Below, piece by piece: positions 46,288 through 55,828 of a stretch of DNA of 64,000 bases (position 1 is its first letter; each line of letters starts with the position of its first letter). The stretch is taken from assembly GCA_002343075.1 (NCBI GenBank), contig DDRH01000051.1, forward strand, positions 179,852 to 243,851, read 5' to 3'. The stretch is from Phycisphaerales bacterium UBA2421. Lineage in GTDB: Bacteria > Planctomycetota > Phycisphaerae > Tepidisphaerales > Tepidisphaeraceae. The translations under genes and the position numbers were made by a program. The notes below the pieces were generated by a model that did not search any database, was not told the origin of the DNA, and saw nothing but the letters and a program-made list of their open reading frames with translations.

Positions 46288-46986
46288 TCACGCCGACTTT
46301 CGCCGCGCTTCCAAAGCTAGGGAAAGGTTGGCAGCGAGCCGAGCCTTGACATGCGCCATCGGGGGGCAACTTTCGCCAAGAATCTGCTGCATTGATGTCA
46401 CCGACTTGTCAGCGATGCCGCAGGGAACAATGAGATCGTAGTACGACAGGTCGGTGGTCACGTTCAGTGCCAGTCCGTGGAGCGTCACACCCTGCTTCAC
46501 ACGCACACCAAATGCGCAGACCTTGCTCAATGTTCGGGGCAAGTCTGCACCGGACCCCAGGGCGTGATGTGGAGGCAGATTCACCCAGACGCCGATTCCG
46601 GCGTCGTCGGTTTGTCCCGTGATATGAAAATCACTGAGGGTCTGAATGACGACATCCTGCAACAGCCGAACATATGCGCCGACGGAGAGTTTGAAATCGA
46701 TGATCTTGATGATCGGATAGGCCACCAACTGCCCCGGCCCATGAAAAGTGATATCCCCCCCGCGGTCGGTCTGGACAAACTCGATCCCCCGTTGCTCAAG
46801 AACCTCGGCTGACGCTCGCAGATTTGTCACCCCAAGCGTCTCTCCGCGACGGCCCATGGTGATGACCGGAGAATGTTCGACCAGAACAAACGCAGCTTCG
46901 CCACCTTCGACTATCTCTGAGTGCAGACGTTCCTGTTCTGACCAGGCTTGGCGGTAAGAAAGATGGTGGAGTTCGATGACTCTCAA
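46288..46986 (-). CDS. lipB: Lipoyl(octanoyl) transferase
   Basis: A 232-residue enzyme that moves octanoate from acyl carrier protein to lipoyl domains. RGGDITFHGPGQLVAYPI and GIGVWVNL are the family signatures. The catalytic Lys is in LSKVCAFGVRV and the catalytic Cys in IVPCGIADKSVTS. It is complete and of usual length. LipA is not in the window. The first gene of a three-gene minus-strand set with FIST and the CAAX-like protein. Confidence 0.93.
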   Translation of the reverse strand: MRVIELHHLSYRQAWSEQERLHSEIVEGGEAAFVLVEHSPVITMGRRGETLGVTNLRASAEVLEQRGIEFVQTDRGGDITFHGPGQLVAYPIIKIIDFKLSVGAYVRLLQDVVIQTLSDFHITGQTDDAGIGVWVNLPPHHALGSGADLPRTLSKVCAFGVRVKQGVTLHGLALNVTTDLSYYDLIVPCGIADKSVTSMQQILGESCPPMAHVKARLAANLSLALEARRKSA

Positions 46987-47004
46987 GTGAAACTCTCGTC
47001 GTTG

Positions 47005-47211
47005 TCACGGTGTTATCCATCGACTCTGATGGACCAGCCAAAGTAAGCTACCACCAACCGCAAGGGCTACTCCCGCAAGGATCAAGAAAAGGGTCGCTTC
47101 GAATCGATATTGACCGACATTCCTGGAGACAATCGCCACGAGCACAATTGCGATAACAACGGATGCCCCTGCCAGGAGGGTGCAGCCGATGTAGAAGAAC
47201 AGAATCTCCAT
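47005..47211 (-). CDS. Small two-helix membrane protein
   Basis: A 68-residue protein from the ATG at 47211 (MEILFFYIGCTLLAGASVVI). Two hydrophobic segments are separated by a polar turn (SRNVGQYRFEA), with a C-terminal tail HQSRWITP. It starts just after the branching enzyme stop and was probably made from the same transcript. No family is recognised. Confidence 0.5.
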   Translation of the reverse strand: MEILFFYIGCTLLAGASVVIAIVLVAIVSRNVGQYRFEATLFLILAGVALAVGGSLLWLVHQSRWITP

Positions 47212-47213
47212 TG

Positions 47214-49292
47214 CTACTTCGACGCCGGTACCAGCACCACCGCACACCTCGCTGGGAGGTAGATTTGTACCGACTGCTGCCGACCGTACATCGGCTCTTT
47301 CTGCCAGACATACTTCGTCGCCGGATCAATCCTTCCCTGCCCGCCGAAGGAGTTAGCATCTGTGTCGAGCACCAGCTCATAGTCCGACTGATCCGGCACC
47401 GGAATCCGCAGGCCGGTGTATGACTCGCTCGCGTGCAGGTTGAACGCAAACACGAGCGGCCCGCGGCGGTAGACCAGTTGTTTCGTATCCTGATGACACG
47501 CCAACTGTTCGATCAGCGGGTCATTTAGCAGATTCCACTGCTCATCCAGCGTCTGCATCGCCCTATCAAAATCGTTTAACCCCTTGTAGCGCAACAGGTT
47601 ATCATCGGCCAGGCTCCATTGCCGACGGGCGTAGTGGTAACTGTAGTTGTTACCCTCGCGCGGAAAATCGACCCACTCGGGGTGGCCAAACTCGTTGCCC
47701 ATGAAGTTGAGATAACCCTCGCCGCTCAGGCTGAAGGTGAGAAGCCGGATGATTTTGTGCAGTGCCACCCCGCGATCGATGATCACGCTTGGCCGGTCGG
47801 CGGACATGTGCGTGTACATCTCCTTGTCCATCAACCAGAACGCGATCGACTTATCGCCCACCAAGCTCTGATCGTGGCTTTCTACATAACCGACATGTTT
47901 CTCCCCTCGCCGACGATTGAGAAGCGTGTGCCAGATGTTGCTTAGATCCCAGTCTTCATCCTTCTTTTCCTTCAGCGTCTTGATCCAGTAGTCTGGAACA
48001 CCCATCGCCAGCCGATAATCAAACCCAAGCCCCCCTTCGCTGACAGGCCGGGCCATTCCTGCCATGCCGCTGACATCTTCCGAAATCGTGATCGCGTCCG
48101 ACTTGACGGTGTGGGCCACTTCGTTGGCGAGCATCAGATAAGTAACCGCATCGGGATCGACGTTGTCTGAAAAGTAATCGTCGTAGCCATTGAAATCGGT
48201 GCCCAGGCCATGATTTCGATAGATCATGCTTGTCACGCCGTCGAATCGGAAGCCGTCGAATCGGTATTCCTCCAGCCAGTATCGCACGTTGCTCAACAGA
48301 AACCGCTGCACTTCATACTTGCTGTAGTCGAAGCAAAGCGAGTCCCAAGCCACATGTTGCCCGCGCGGCCCGGCGTGGAAATACTGGTAGTCGGTGCCGT
48401 CGAACTGGTTCAATCCCTCATGCGTGTTCTTCACTGCGTGGCTGTGGATGATGTCCATGATGACGGCGAGGCCCAGCCCATGCGCCGCGTCAATGAGTTG
48501 TTTTAACTCGTCCGGTGTGCCAAAACGCGAGCTGACTGCGTAGAAATTGCTCACATGATACCCAAAGCTCCCGTAATACGGGTGCTCCATCACCGCCATG
48601 AGTTGAATCGCGTTGTAGCCGAGCGATTTCACGCGCGGCAACACATCCTTTGTAAACTCGGCGTACGACCCCACCCTTCCCTGCTCCACCGCCATGCCGA
48701 CATGCGATTCATAAATCCGCAGGCCCCGCGATAGCTTTGGCGCACTGTGCTTCCAAGCGAATGGCTGATCAGGATTCCAGTAGACGCCCACAAACTCATT
48801 GGTTCCGTGCTGTTGCTCAACCCTGCGAATGTACGCTGGAATGCGATCCATCTGCGTGGACTCGGCGACCACATGCACCTTGACCTTGCTGCCGTGCGTA
48901 AACTTGTCCTTGTACTTTTCATCGTCGAGAAAGATTGACCAGACGCCAAAGGTATCGCGCACCATCGGCGTAGCCATGCGATCCCAGTTATTGAAATCGC
49001 CGATCAAGCGAAGCTGCACCGCACTCGGCGCCCACTCGCGGTACCAGACACCGGGCTTGTTCCAAAGCTCACCGCGGGTGAAGCCGAAGTAGTGATGCCC
49101 CTGGCTGATCTGCCCCATCAACCCGCCGTGTGGGTCGAAGGTCTTTCTTGCCTTTTGGTAGCAGGCAAACCGCTTTCGCAGTTGCTCGGCGTAGGGTTCC
49201 AGCCACGCATCGCCGGCGATTAGCGCGGTGCCATCGGTCTGCTTACTCCAATCGATGACTTTCGGTGCCGTCTTCGCTGCAGTTTTCATCAC
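47214..49292 (-). CDS. glgB: 1,4-alpha-glucan branching enzyme, eukaryotic-like
   Basis: A 692-residue GH13 branching enzyme. The N-terminal carbohydrate-binding region has YREWAPSAVQLRLIGDFNNWDR. The barrel has DIIHSHAVKN, the nucleophile Asp in GFRFDGVTSM, the acid Glu in ISEDVSGM and the transition-state His/Asp in VESHDQS. The spacing DPHGGLMGQ at the N-terminus and YVESHDQSLVGD resemble plant, animal and fungal branching enzymes more than E. coli GlgB, and there is no long bacterial N1 domain. Alternative starts at MMKTAAK differ by one codon. Confidence 0.92.
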   Translation of the reverse strand: MMKTAAKTAPKVIDWSKQTDGTALIAGDAWLEPYAEQLRKRFACYQKARKTFDPHGGLMGQISQGHHYFGFTRGELWNKPGVWYREWAPSAVQLRLIGDFNNWDRMATPMVRDTFGVWSIFLDDEKYKDKFTHGSKVKVHVVAESTQMDRIPAYIRRVEQQHGTNEFVGVYWNPDQPFAWKHSAPKLSRGLRIYESHVGMAVEQGRVGSYAEFTKDVLPRVKSLGYNAIQLMAVMEHPYYGSFGYHVSNFYAVSSRFGTPDELKQLIDAAHGLGLAVIMDIIHSHAVKNTHEGLNQFDGTDYQYFHAGPRGQHVAWDSLCFDYSKYEVQRFLLSNVRYWLEEYRFDGFRFDGVTSMIYRNHGLGTDFNGYDDYFSDNVDPDAVTYLMLANEVAHTVKSDAITISEDVSGMAGMARPVSEGGLGFDYRLAMGVPDYWIKTLKEKKDEDWDLSNIWHTLLNRRRGEKHVGYVESHDQSLVGDKSIAFWLMDKEMYTHMSADRPSVIIDRGVALHKIIRLLTFSLSGEGYLNFMGNEFGHPEWVDFPREGNNYSYHYARRQWSLADDNLLRYKGLNDFDRAMQTLDEQWNLLNDPLIEQLACHQDTKQLVYRRGPLVFAFNLHASESYTGLRIPVPDQSDYELVLDTDANSFGGQGRIDPATKYVWQKEPMYGRQQSVQIYLPARCAVVLVPASK

Positions 49293-49466
49293 AGGTCATG
49301 CTACCCGAAATCTCCACCTCACCTGCACTGCGAGAGGTTGAGCCCTCAGTTTCACTGCCAACACGAGGCAGACGCATCACTTTAGTCGGTCCAGGGCGAT
49401 TTTTTCCTTGACGGGGGCGACGGGATCTGCCACCTTGATATTGCTAAACCGGTTTTCTGAGGGACA

Positions 49467-52034
49467 ATGATGAAAAAAGAAGCTGTTGCGCTCGCCGGGC
49501 TGGCGGCGACATTGACTGCGCCGTTCTGCCTCGCGCTGGAACGACTCGTGACCAATCAAACCGAGCTGCTCGCCGCGATGCAGCTGAGCGCGCCCGGCGA
49601 TGCTGTGGTCCTGAAGAACGGCATCTGGTCCAACCTTTCGATCAATTTTCAGAACCTCACCGGCTCGCCGGCCGCGCCCGTGCAGATTCGGGCGCAAACA
49701 CCCGGGCAGGTGGTCATCGCCGGGCCAAACTGGTCATTTGACGTCGGCGGGAACGATTACCAGGTCAGCGGGCTTACATTCAAGGACGAAAACCTCAACC
49801 AGAAGTCGATCCGCATCCGAGGCACCGGCGCCAACTTCTTCGACAACGCCATGCTGCTCGGCGGGCAGTATCACCAGGTGCTGTTTGACGCCCGACCCAA
49901 CACCCTCGGCCAGCCGTCTCAGTTTCACCACAACTTCGCCGCCGGCAAACAGGACCGCGGGTTGATCGTTCAACTCGATCTGAGTTTTCAGGCCGACGTT
50001 CACCACAATTACTTCGGCCATCGCCCGCAAGGCGGCCCCAGCGGAAACACCAATGGCTGGGAGACCATTCGCATCGGCACTAGCTCGATCATGGACTCGT
50101 CTCTCCAGGCCGATATTCGCGACAATTACTTTGAAGCAACCAACGGCGAAGCGGAAACCATTTCCGACAAGACGCACGACAACAAGATCCGCAACAACAC
50201 GTTTCGCAACATCACCAACGGCTGGGTCACCGCGCGCCACGGTGGCAACGGCGTGTATGAAGGCAATGCGTTCTTTAGCGCGCTGGGCATTCGCGTCGGC
50301 AACAGCGATGACACCATTGCCGACCACCCAAACCTGACCGTGCGCAACAACTATATCGAAGGCCCCAACGCCAAGATCCTGCTGCCGGGTGCCCAGACCC
50401 AGACGACGATCGATCGCAACACCATCGTCGTAACGGCCGGTGCATACAACAACGCCGGTTACACCACGGGCAAGCATGGCATCGAATACAACAACACCAC
50501 TTCCGGTACGATCACCGGCAACCTGAGCTGGATCAGCGACAGCACCTACGCCGCCATGCAGGCGCGCACGCTCAACAGCGTCGCGCCTTCAGCCACCGGC
50601 GGGGGCAACATCGCCCACAATGCCGGCTCCGGGCCGACGTTTCAATCAAGCACGCCGACTGCGATTCGCAACCTCTTTACGACCGCCAACCCGCAATTGG
50701 CGCGCGACGAGTACGGTTTTCAACGCCCCACCGCCGCTGCGGCGGCCGGGGTCGGAATCGGGGCGATGAAGACACCGGCGGCGCGGAACACGGATGTGGG
50801 CGCGAGCTGGCTCGATCCGGTGATGCGCCTGAACAAGTTCGCCCCGCTCGAGTTGAAGTTCAATGGCGACTATGCCGACGCGGTGACATCGCCCGTGGCC
50901 CACAACACCGGGTACCTCGTCACGCCCGCCACCCTGCGCAACGCCGCCGGCGACGCCGCAAACCTGCACTCGGCCGACGCAACGGGTGTCTCCGGCCAGC
51001 CCGGCGACCGCGCGTTTGACAACCGTGCGACAACCTCGATGGGCAATTCCAGCAGTGGAACAGCAGCGGTGATTGACAGGCAATGGTTCCGCGGGCTGGA
51101 GGCGTTTACGATCACCGGCTGGTTTAAGACCGATGGCACGCAGACGATCGGAAATGGCGCGAGTCTCATCGAACAGTTTGGCCCCACTGGTGGATGGTCG
51201 CTGAAGGCCCCCACTACCGGCGCGCTCACCCTCAGCATGAACGCCGGGACCACCTCCACAACGCGCACCGCCGTCAGCGACGGTTCGTTCACCGCGGCCA
51301 ATGAGTGGACTTTTTTCGCAGTGACCTTTGACGCACGACCGAGCAGCAATGAGGTGACATTTTACACCGGCAGCGAAACAACCACCGTCACCCCCGCCGG
51401 CACTCGGTCGATCAATCTTTCAAGCTCTTCCGACACGGTCACGAGCGACCTGCTGATCGGCAAGGGTTTTGACGGCTTGCTCGATAACATTCGCCTGTTC
51501 AGTGCGCGTCGCACGCACACATATGTCGATGACACGCTTAACAGCTTCACCAAGAACGGCAATGGCCAGGACTATGCGCTGCTGTCGCTCGCGGAGTTGC
51601 GCACGGTCCGCCGCACCGACATGGGAATCGCCATTGGCGACTTAAATGAGTCGCGGTCGATCGACGCAGCCGACATCGATCTGCTTTTTGCCAACCTCGG
51701 CAACCCCAGCTTTGATGTCGATGGAGACTTCGACGCCGACTATGGCGACCTCGATCTGCTCGTTTTCAACATCCTCGGCACCGTGCCCGGCGATGCCAAT
51801 CTCGACCGGCGCGTCAACCTCGATGATTTTACCGCGCTGGCAGCCAGCTTCGGTGGGGGCGGTGGGTGGAGCAACGGCGACTTCAACGGCTCCACGACTG
51901 TCAATCTCGATGACTTTACCGCACTCGCTGCCAACTTCGGCTTCGATAACAGCGCCTCAGGAAGGGGCACCGTGCCCGAGCCTGCCGCGACGCTGGCGGC
52001 GCCGTTAATGCTCTTACTGCGTCGCCGGCGATAA
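49467..52034 (+). CDS. Secreted PL6-like lyase with LamG, dockerin repeats and PEP-CTERM tail
   Basis: 855 residues, start ATG 49467 with GAGGGACA upstream. A signal peptide is followed by a right-handed beta-helix (about 30-430). It carries chondroitinase-B/alginate-lyase features: TNQTELLAAMQLSAPGDAVVL, GEAETISDKTHDNKIRNNTF and RHGGNGVYEGN. A LamG/concanavalin-like domain follows (about 500-700), with TITGWFKTDG. Next are two dockerin type I calcium loops, GDANLDRRVNLDDFTALAASFG and NGDFNGSTTVNLDDFTALAANFG. The end is VPEPAATLAAPLMLLLRRRR, a PEP-CTERM tail. It likely degrades an anionic polysaccharide at the cell surface. Confidence 0.88.
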   Translation: MMKKEAVALAGLAATLTAPFCLALERLVTNQTELLAAMQLSAPGDAVVLKNGIWSNLSINFQNLTGSPAAPVQIRAQTPGQVVIAGPNWSFDVGGNDYQVSGLTFKDENLNQKSIRIRGTGANFFDNAMLLGGQYHQVLFDARPNTLGQPSQFHHNFAAGKQDRGLIVQLDLSFQADVHHNYFGHRPQGGPSGNTNGWETIRIGTSSIMDSSLQADIRDNYFEATNGEAETISDKTHDNKIRNNTFRNITNGWVTARHGGNGVYEGNAFFSALGIRVGNSDDTIADHPNLTVRNNYIEGPNAKILLPGAQTQTTIDRNTIVVTAGAYNNAGYTTGKHGIEYNNTTSGTITGNLSWISDSTYAAMQARTLNSVAPSATGGGNIAHNAGSGPTFQSSTPTAIRNLFTTANPQLARDEYGFQRPTAAAAAGVGIGAMKTPAARNTDVGASWLDPVMRLNKFAPLELKFNGDYADAVTSPVAHNTGYLVTPATLRNAAGDAANLHSADATGVSGQPGDRAFDNRATTSMGNSSSGTAAVIDRQWFRGLEAFTITGWFKTDGTQTIGNGASLIEQFGPTGGWSLKAPTTGALTLSMNAGTTSTTRTAVSDGSFTAANEWTFFAVTFDARPSSNEVTFYTGSETTTVTPAGTRSINLSSSSDTVTSDLLIGKGFDGLLDNIRLFSARRTHTYVDDTLNSFTKNGNGQDYALLSLAELRTVRRTDMGIAIGDLNESRSIDAADIDLLFANLGNPSFDVDGDFDADYGDLDLLVFNILGTVPGDANLDRRVNLDDFTALAASFGGGGGWSNGDFNGSTTVNLDDFTALAANFGFDNSASGRGTVPEPAATLAAPLMLLLRRRR

Positions 52035-52049
52035 CCCAGCGAAAAGCAA

Positions 52050-52094
52050 CAGGCCGCCGCTGAACCAGCTTTCACTGGAAGCAACGACGGCCTG
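52050..52094. terminator. Bidirectional hairpin between the lyase and the basic protein gene
   Basis: CAGGCCG (52050-52056) pairs with CGGCCTG (52088-52094). An inner 4-bp stem (52065-52068 with 52075-52078) sits in the loop. It lies between two convergent genes and could end both transcripts; the flanking T-run is weak. Confidence 0.5.
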
Positions 52095-52140
52095 CGTGCA
52101 GTCAATCTTGATCAACCTACACAAAGAGTCGTATTGATGA

Positions 52141-52347
52141 TTACTTCTCGCCCTTTGCCTTCCGCTTGATGTCCTGCCCATGAGCACGCTTGTATGTCTG
52201 GATGTCCTTGAACTTACCTTCCGAATCTCGCACCGCGTAGAGCTTCTTGCCCTTGCTGCTATAGAGCACCGTTCGCTTGCTCTTCTTCGCTTTTTTCACG
52301 GTTTTTTTCGCGACTTTTTTCGCCGCTTTCTTTGCTTTCTTTGCCAT
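52141..52347 (-). CDS. Small histone-H1-like basic protein
   Basis: 68 residues. The first 28 are almost all Lys and Ala with some Val and Thr (MAKKAKKAAKKVAKKTVKKA), as in bacterial histone H1-like tails. The rest (RTVLYSSKGKKLYAVRDSEG then KFKDIQTYKRAHGQDIKRKA) is more ordered and also basic. It has a GGTGAG ribosome-binding site. DNA or RNA binding is likely, but no structural domain is recognised. Such proteins occur in several bacteria with compact nucleoids. It is preceded by a gap (52348-52617) without a gene. Confidence 0.7.
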   Translation of the reverse strand: MAKKAKKAAKKVAKKTVKKAKKSKRTVLYSSKGKKLYAVRDSEGKFKDIQTYKRAHGQDIKRKAKGEK

Positions 52348-52617
52348 GGCGCTAACTCACCTGATTAAACCCTTGGCGACGCACCACTTGCGCGATCGCC
52401 ATCTCCAAACTTAGATCATGTGCCTCGTGCGAGCAAACAGCCTGGCGGACGGCAACAGCCGATAACTAAAACACATGCGGCACCCGGAAATCGTCTGACA
52501 CAGGCTGCGGCATCGCATCGTCTAACTCAATCGTGATGCAGAAAACAGTACAACGCTGACTGATAGCCGCGGCCGGCGACTCCGCGCAAGTGAACGACAC
52601 GATCAATCATCTTACGG

Positions 52618-53292
52618 CTACCTGTCCTTCGATACCTTCGCCTCCCGCGTTACGGGGTGATCGGCCCTTGTTACCACCCCAGCCTGCGGTACTGGAAAGG
52701 TCACGCCCGCAAAAATCTCGCGCAGGCTGAGCGTCAGGTCGATTGACTGCAGCCGCACTTCAGCATCCAGCCCGTTGATGAACGACACAACCCAGGTCCC
52801 ATCATCCTGTCGACGATATGATTCGACGGCAGGCTCTCTTTGCGAGACCAGGACATACTCCTCGAACGAGGGGATCTCACGATAATCCGTGAATTTTTCT
52901 CCGCGATCGATCCCCTCGGAAGTCGGCGACATCACCTCAATGATCAGCTTCGGATTGGTCACCGCCCGCGCCTGTGACTTGTCATCAGGATCAAACTCGG
53001 TCGTGCCACACACCACCACCACATCACCAAAGCGGTACTTGGACTTGCGATGAATGCGCAGAATGAGATCGCTTAAATAAACCCGGCACGGCTTGCCTTT
53101 CAAGGCCTCGCGCGCCTCGCCGATAATGTTTGCGGTGATCAGCGCATGAGGTTCTGCGGCACCTGCCATCGCACGCCAATCGACCAGCTTGCCATCGACG
53201 TACTCATACTTTCCTTCCAACGTTTCGACGATATCCAGGTATTCCTGCATGGTGTATCGACGATCAGCAATTTCAGTCGCGGGCGATGCCAT
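52618..53292 (-). CDS. Uma2 family (DUF820) endonuclease-like protein
   Basis: A 224-residue protein with the Uma2 core: YTMQEYLDIVETLEGKYEYVDGKL near the N-terminus, then KPCRVYLSDLILRIHRKSKYRFGDVVVVCG with the Asp of the PD-(D/E)xK-like site, NPKLIIEVMSPTSEG and DYREIPSFEEYVLVSQREP. The family is related to restriction endonucleases but its function is not established. Many planctomycetes and cyanobacteria carry dozens of copies. Confidence 0.85.
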   Translation of the reverse strand: MASPATEIADRRYTMQEYLDIVETLEGKYEYVDGKLVDWRAMAGAAEPHALITANIIGEAREALKGKPCRVYLSDLILRIHRKSKYRFGDVVVVCGTTEFDPDDKSQARAVTNPKLIIEVMSPTSEGIDRGEKFTDYREIPSFEEYVLVSQREPAVESYRRQDDGTWVVSFINGLDAEVRLQSIDLTLSLREIFAGVTFPVPQAGVVTRADHPVTREAKVSKDR

Positions 53293-53313
53293 GATAAACC
53301 TCCAACTCCCGGC

Positions 53314-54201
53314 CTACTTCCCCAACCGCAGTCGCTTTGCGTCCCACTCCGCATTCTCTCGCTTATTCTCAGTGGCCAACGGCTGGCCCGTGCGCAGCGA
53401 TTCAATCTCCAGCCGGGTGAGGTGCATCGCGCTGTGGCTGTAATCCAGAAATGCCTCTGCAGCGATGGGCACGATCGGTTGAATCAGCGCGAAGCACGCG
53501 GTGGCATAATCGCGGATTTCGGATTGTGCGTGCGCGTCCATGCGAAGCGACAGAAAATGCAACAGGTTGTGGAGATCGATCTTCCAGTACCACTCTGTAT
53601 AGACACTTACTGGCAGCCCGATCCGCGCCAGTTCACGGCTCACTCCCTTTTCCATCAGCTTCTGATAATCGCCGTAGAGTGCCTCGGCTTTATCCAGATA
53701 GGCCAGAAAGTCCTTCGCGGTAAGCTCATCCATCGGCTCTTCGCCGCCTTGCTTATTGGTCTTGCTTTGCTTGCGAACGTTCTCCAATGGCGGATGGTAA
53801 AACTTATCGGGCACCACGCTGTAGCGCGCCGAGTATTCGTTGACGTTGGCGGTGCGATGGCGAATCCACTGCCGGGCGATGAAAATCGGCATGCGGTGGT
53901 GAAACTTGAACTCGACCATCTCAAACGGCGTGGTGTGTCGATGCCGCGCCAGATAGCGAATCAGCCCGCGGTCTTCGTTTACCTGCTTGGTGCCAGCACC
54001 ATAACTCACCCGCGCCGCCTGCACGATTGCGAAATCGGCGGTCTTCCCGGCGGGCGCGAGCCTTGGCATGGTATCCACCAGTGCAACAAGCCCGTGATCG
54101 TGGATGTTGATTTCCCACCGACCCGCGCCGTCCATCACATCAATCATCTCTTCGTCATGCGGCTTCTTGTCAATCTGAAATCTGCTGGTGTCTGGGAGCA
54201 T
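53314..54201 (-). CDS. thyX: Flavin-dependent thymidylate synthase
   Basis: A 295-residue ThyX that makes dTMP from dUMP using FAD, NADPH and methylene-tetrahydrofolate. The family motif RHRTANVNEYSARYS (RHRxxSxxxxSxR type, with Ala/Asn variation) is preceded by RHRHTTPFEMVEFKFHHRMPIF, which carries the FAD-binding residues. HNLLHFLSLRMD and the C-terminus also fit. It replaces a classical ThyA, which is not in the window. Confidence 0.93.
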   Translation of the reverse strand: MLPDTSRFQIDKKPHDEEMIDVMDGAGRWEINIHDHGLVALVDTMPRLAPAGKTADFAIVQAARVSYGAGTKQVNEDRGLIRYLARHRHTTPFEMVEFKFHHRMPIFIARQWIRHRTANVNEYSARYSVVPDKFYHPPLENVRKQSKTNKQGGEEPMDELTAKDFLAYLDKAEALYGDYQKLMEKGVSRELARIGLPVSVYTEWYWKIDLHNLLHFLSLRMDAHAQSEIRDYATACFALIQPIVPIAAEAFLDYSHSAMHLTRLEIESLRTGQPLATENKRENAEWDAKRLRLGK

Positions 54202-54314
54202 ATTCCCGAATCATAACGGCTGTGCGGGCTGGTTTCGAATCGTTCGTATCGAACTTTTCCGCTCCCACGATTCGCCCCCACAGTCAACGACAGTTCAAGC
54301 GCAATCTGGTGAGT

Positions 54315-55463
54315 TCATCCGACAGGCAGCACCGCGCGCAGCCGTGCAATAACCGGCGGCACTACATCAATCGCCTGATCGATTTCTGCTTCAGTGGTAA
54401 AGCGGGAAAGGCTGAATCGAATGGCACCGTGAGCGATCCGATCGGGCACTCCCATCGCGCGCAGCACATGCGACGGCTCAAGGCTTCCGCTGCTGCAGGC
54501 GGCTCCCGCGCTGGCGCAGACATTCTGCTCGCTGAGCAATAACAGAATCGCCTCTGCTTCGATTGCGGCAAAGTTGATGTTGCTCGTATTGGGCAGCCGG
54601 GGGCTTTTCGCGCCGTTGACGCTGGTTTCGGCAACAAGCGTCAGAAGCGTTCGTTCGAGGCGATCGCGCATTGCCTGCACCCGAGGCATTTCGCCAAGCC
54701 CGGCGAGCGCGAGTTCTGCCGCTATGCCCATGCCAACGATTCCGGCGACATTTTCGGTCCCGCCGCGCCGGCTGCGCTCCTGTGGGCCGCCGATGATGTG
54801 AGGCGAGACCCGCAACCCGCGCCGCACATAAAGCGCGCCCACGCCTTTGGGTCCGTGGAACTTATGCGACGCAAAGCTCGCTAAATCGACGCCCCTTGAG
54901 CGCAAATCCACCGCGATCTTTCCCGCAGCCTGTGTGGCATCCACATGCAGCGGAATCCTCGCCCGTTGACACATCGCAGCGATCGCGTCGATGGGGAATA
55001 TCACGCCCGTCTCATTGTTCGCCCACATCACTGAGACCGCTGCAACGTCGTCGGTCAGCGCCGCGTCGAGGCGGGCGAGGTCTGCTTCTCCGTCCAGATT
55101 CACGGGGATTTCGACGATCGTCCACCCCTCGCGGGCCAGATGCTCGCACAGCTCGCGCGTTGCCGAGTGTTCGACAGTGGTCGTCACAATCTTGCGGCGC
55201 GGCGATCGGGACTGGGCCAGCCCACGCAGAGCGGTGTTGACCGACTCAGTCCCCCCGCCGGTAAAGATCAGTTCGGCTTCGGCACACCCAACCAGCGCCG
55301 CGACCTGCCCGCGCGCCTCTTCCACCGCCGCCCGCGCCCGCTGGCCAAATCTGTGAGCACTCGAAGGATTGCCATAAAAATCCGTGAGATACGGCACCAT
55401 CGCCGCTACAACCGCGGGGTCGGGTTTCGTGGTGGCGTTGTTGTCGAGATAACAAATGTTCAC
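54315..55463 (-). CDS. Cysteine desulfurase (IscS/NifS type)
   Basis: A 382-residue PLP enzyme starting at GTG 55463. YLDNNATTKPDPAVVAAM, VEHSATRE, the PLP Lys in SFASHKFHGPKGVGALYV, and the mobile-loop Cys in GAACSSGSLEPS place it in group I (IscS/NifS), providing sulfur for iron-sulfur clusters. No scaffold gene is adjacent. The start is preceded by a promoter-like region with a palindrome at 55514-55531. Confidence 0.92.
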   Translation of the reverse strand: MNICYLDNNATTKPDPAVVAAMVPYLTDFYGNPSSAHRFGQRARAAVEEARGQVAALVGCAEAELIFTGGGTESVNTALRGLAQSRSPRRKIVTTTVEHSATRELCEHLAREGWTIVEIPVNLDGEADLARLDAALTDDVAAVSVMWANNETGVIFPIDAIAAMCQRARIPLHVDATQAAGKIAVDLRSRGVDLASFASHKFHGPKGVGALYVRRGLRVSPHIIGGPQERSRRGGTENVAGIVGMGIAAELALAGLGEMPRVQAMRDRLERTLLTLVAETSVNGAKSPRLPNTSNINFAAIEAEAILLLLSEQNVCASAGAACSSGSLEPSHVLRAMGVPDRIAHGAIRFSLSRFTTEAEIDQAIDVVPPVIARLRAVLPVG

Positions 55464-55501
55464 AGCGGGTTGAATCTGTCTTTAACCTTGCGCGACACCG
55501 C

Positions 55502-55531
55502 ATCATAGCACCCATTTTGATCAATCAAAAT
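55502..55531 (-). promoter_or_regulatory. Promoter with a palindromic possible operator, cysteine desulfurase gene
   Basis: ATTTTGAT-ca-ATCAAAAT is a perfect inverted repeat (55514-55531). On the minus strand its TTTGAT half can serve as a -35 box, 16 bases before TATGAT (55507-55502). An operator overlapping the promoter is the simplest reading. The 366-bp gap 55464-55828 holds no other feature I can support. Confidence 0.5.
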
Positions 55532-55828
55532 GCCCTCCACCCGTTAACCCACGTTACTCCGAAACTTGCTGCAAAACTCTAGATTCATCCCAATGCGATT
55601 CTCCGCCCGCGCCGCGTGCCGCGGAGGGTAACCGGCGAGCCTTCTTGGCGAGCTTTCAGAACCTGTAGCAGCAAATGCGAAACTGAATTGCAGGCCTACA
55701 CTCCAACGCGGGTCGCTGCCCGCATCGTCCCATCCGCCCGGTGTGCTCCGTGGGGCGGTTTGCCTGATTGCAGGGCGATCGACTGGCAACAATCTTCGAG
55801 AGACCGAACCAAGCGATCGAGTGTACCC

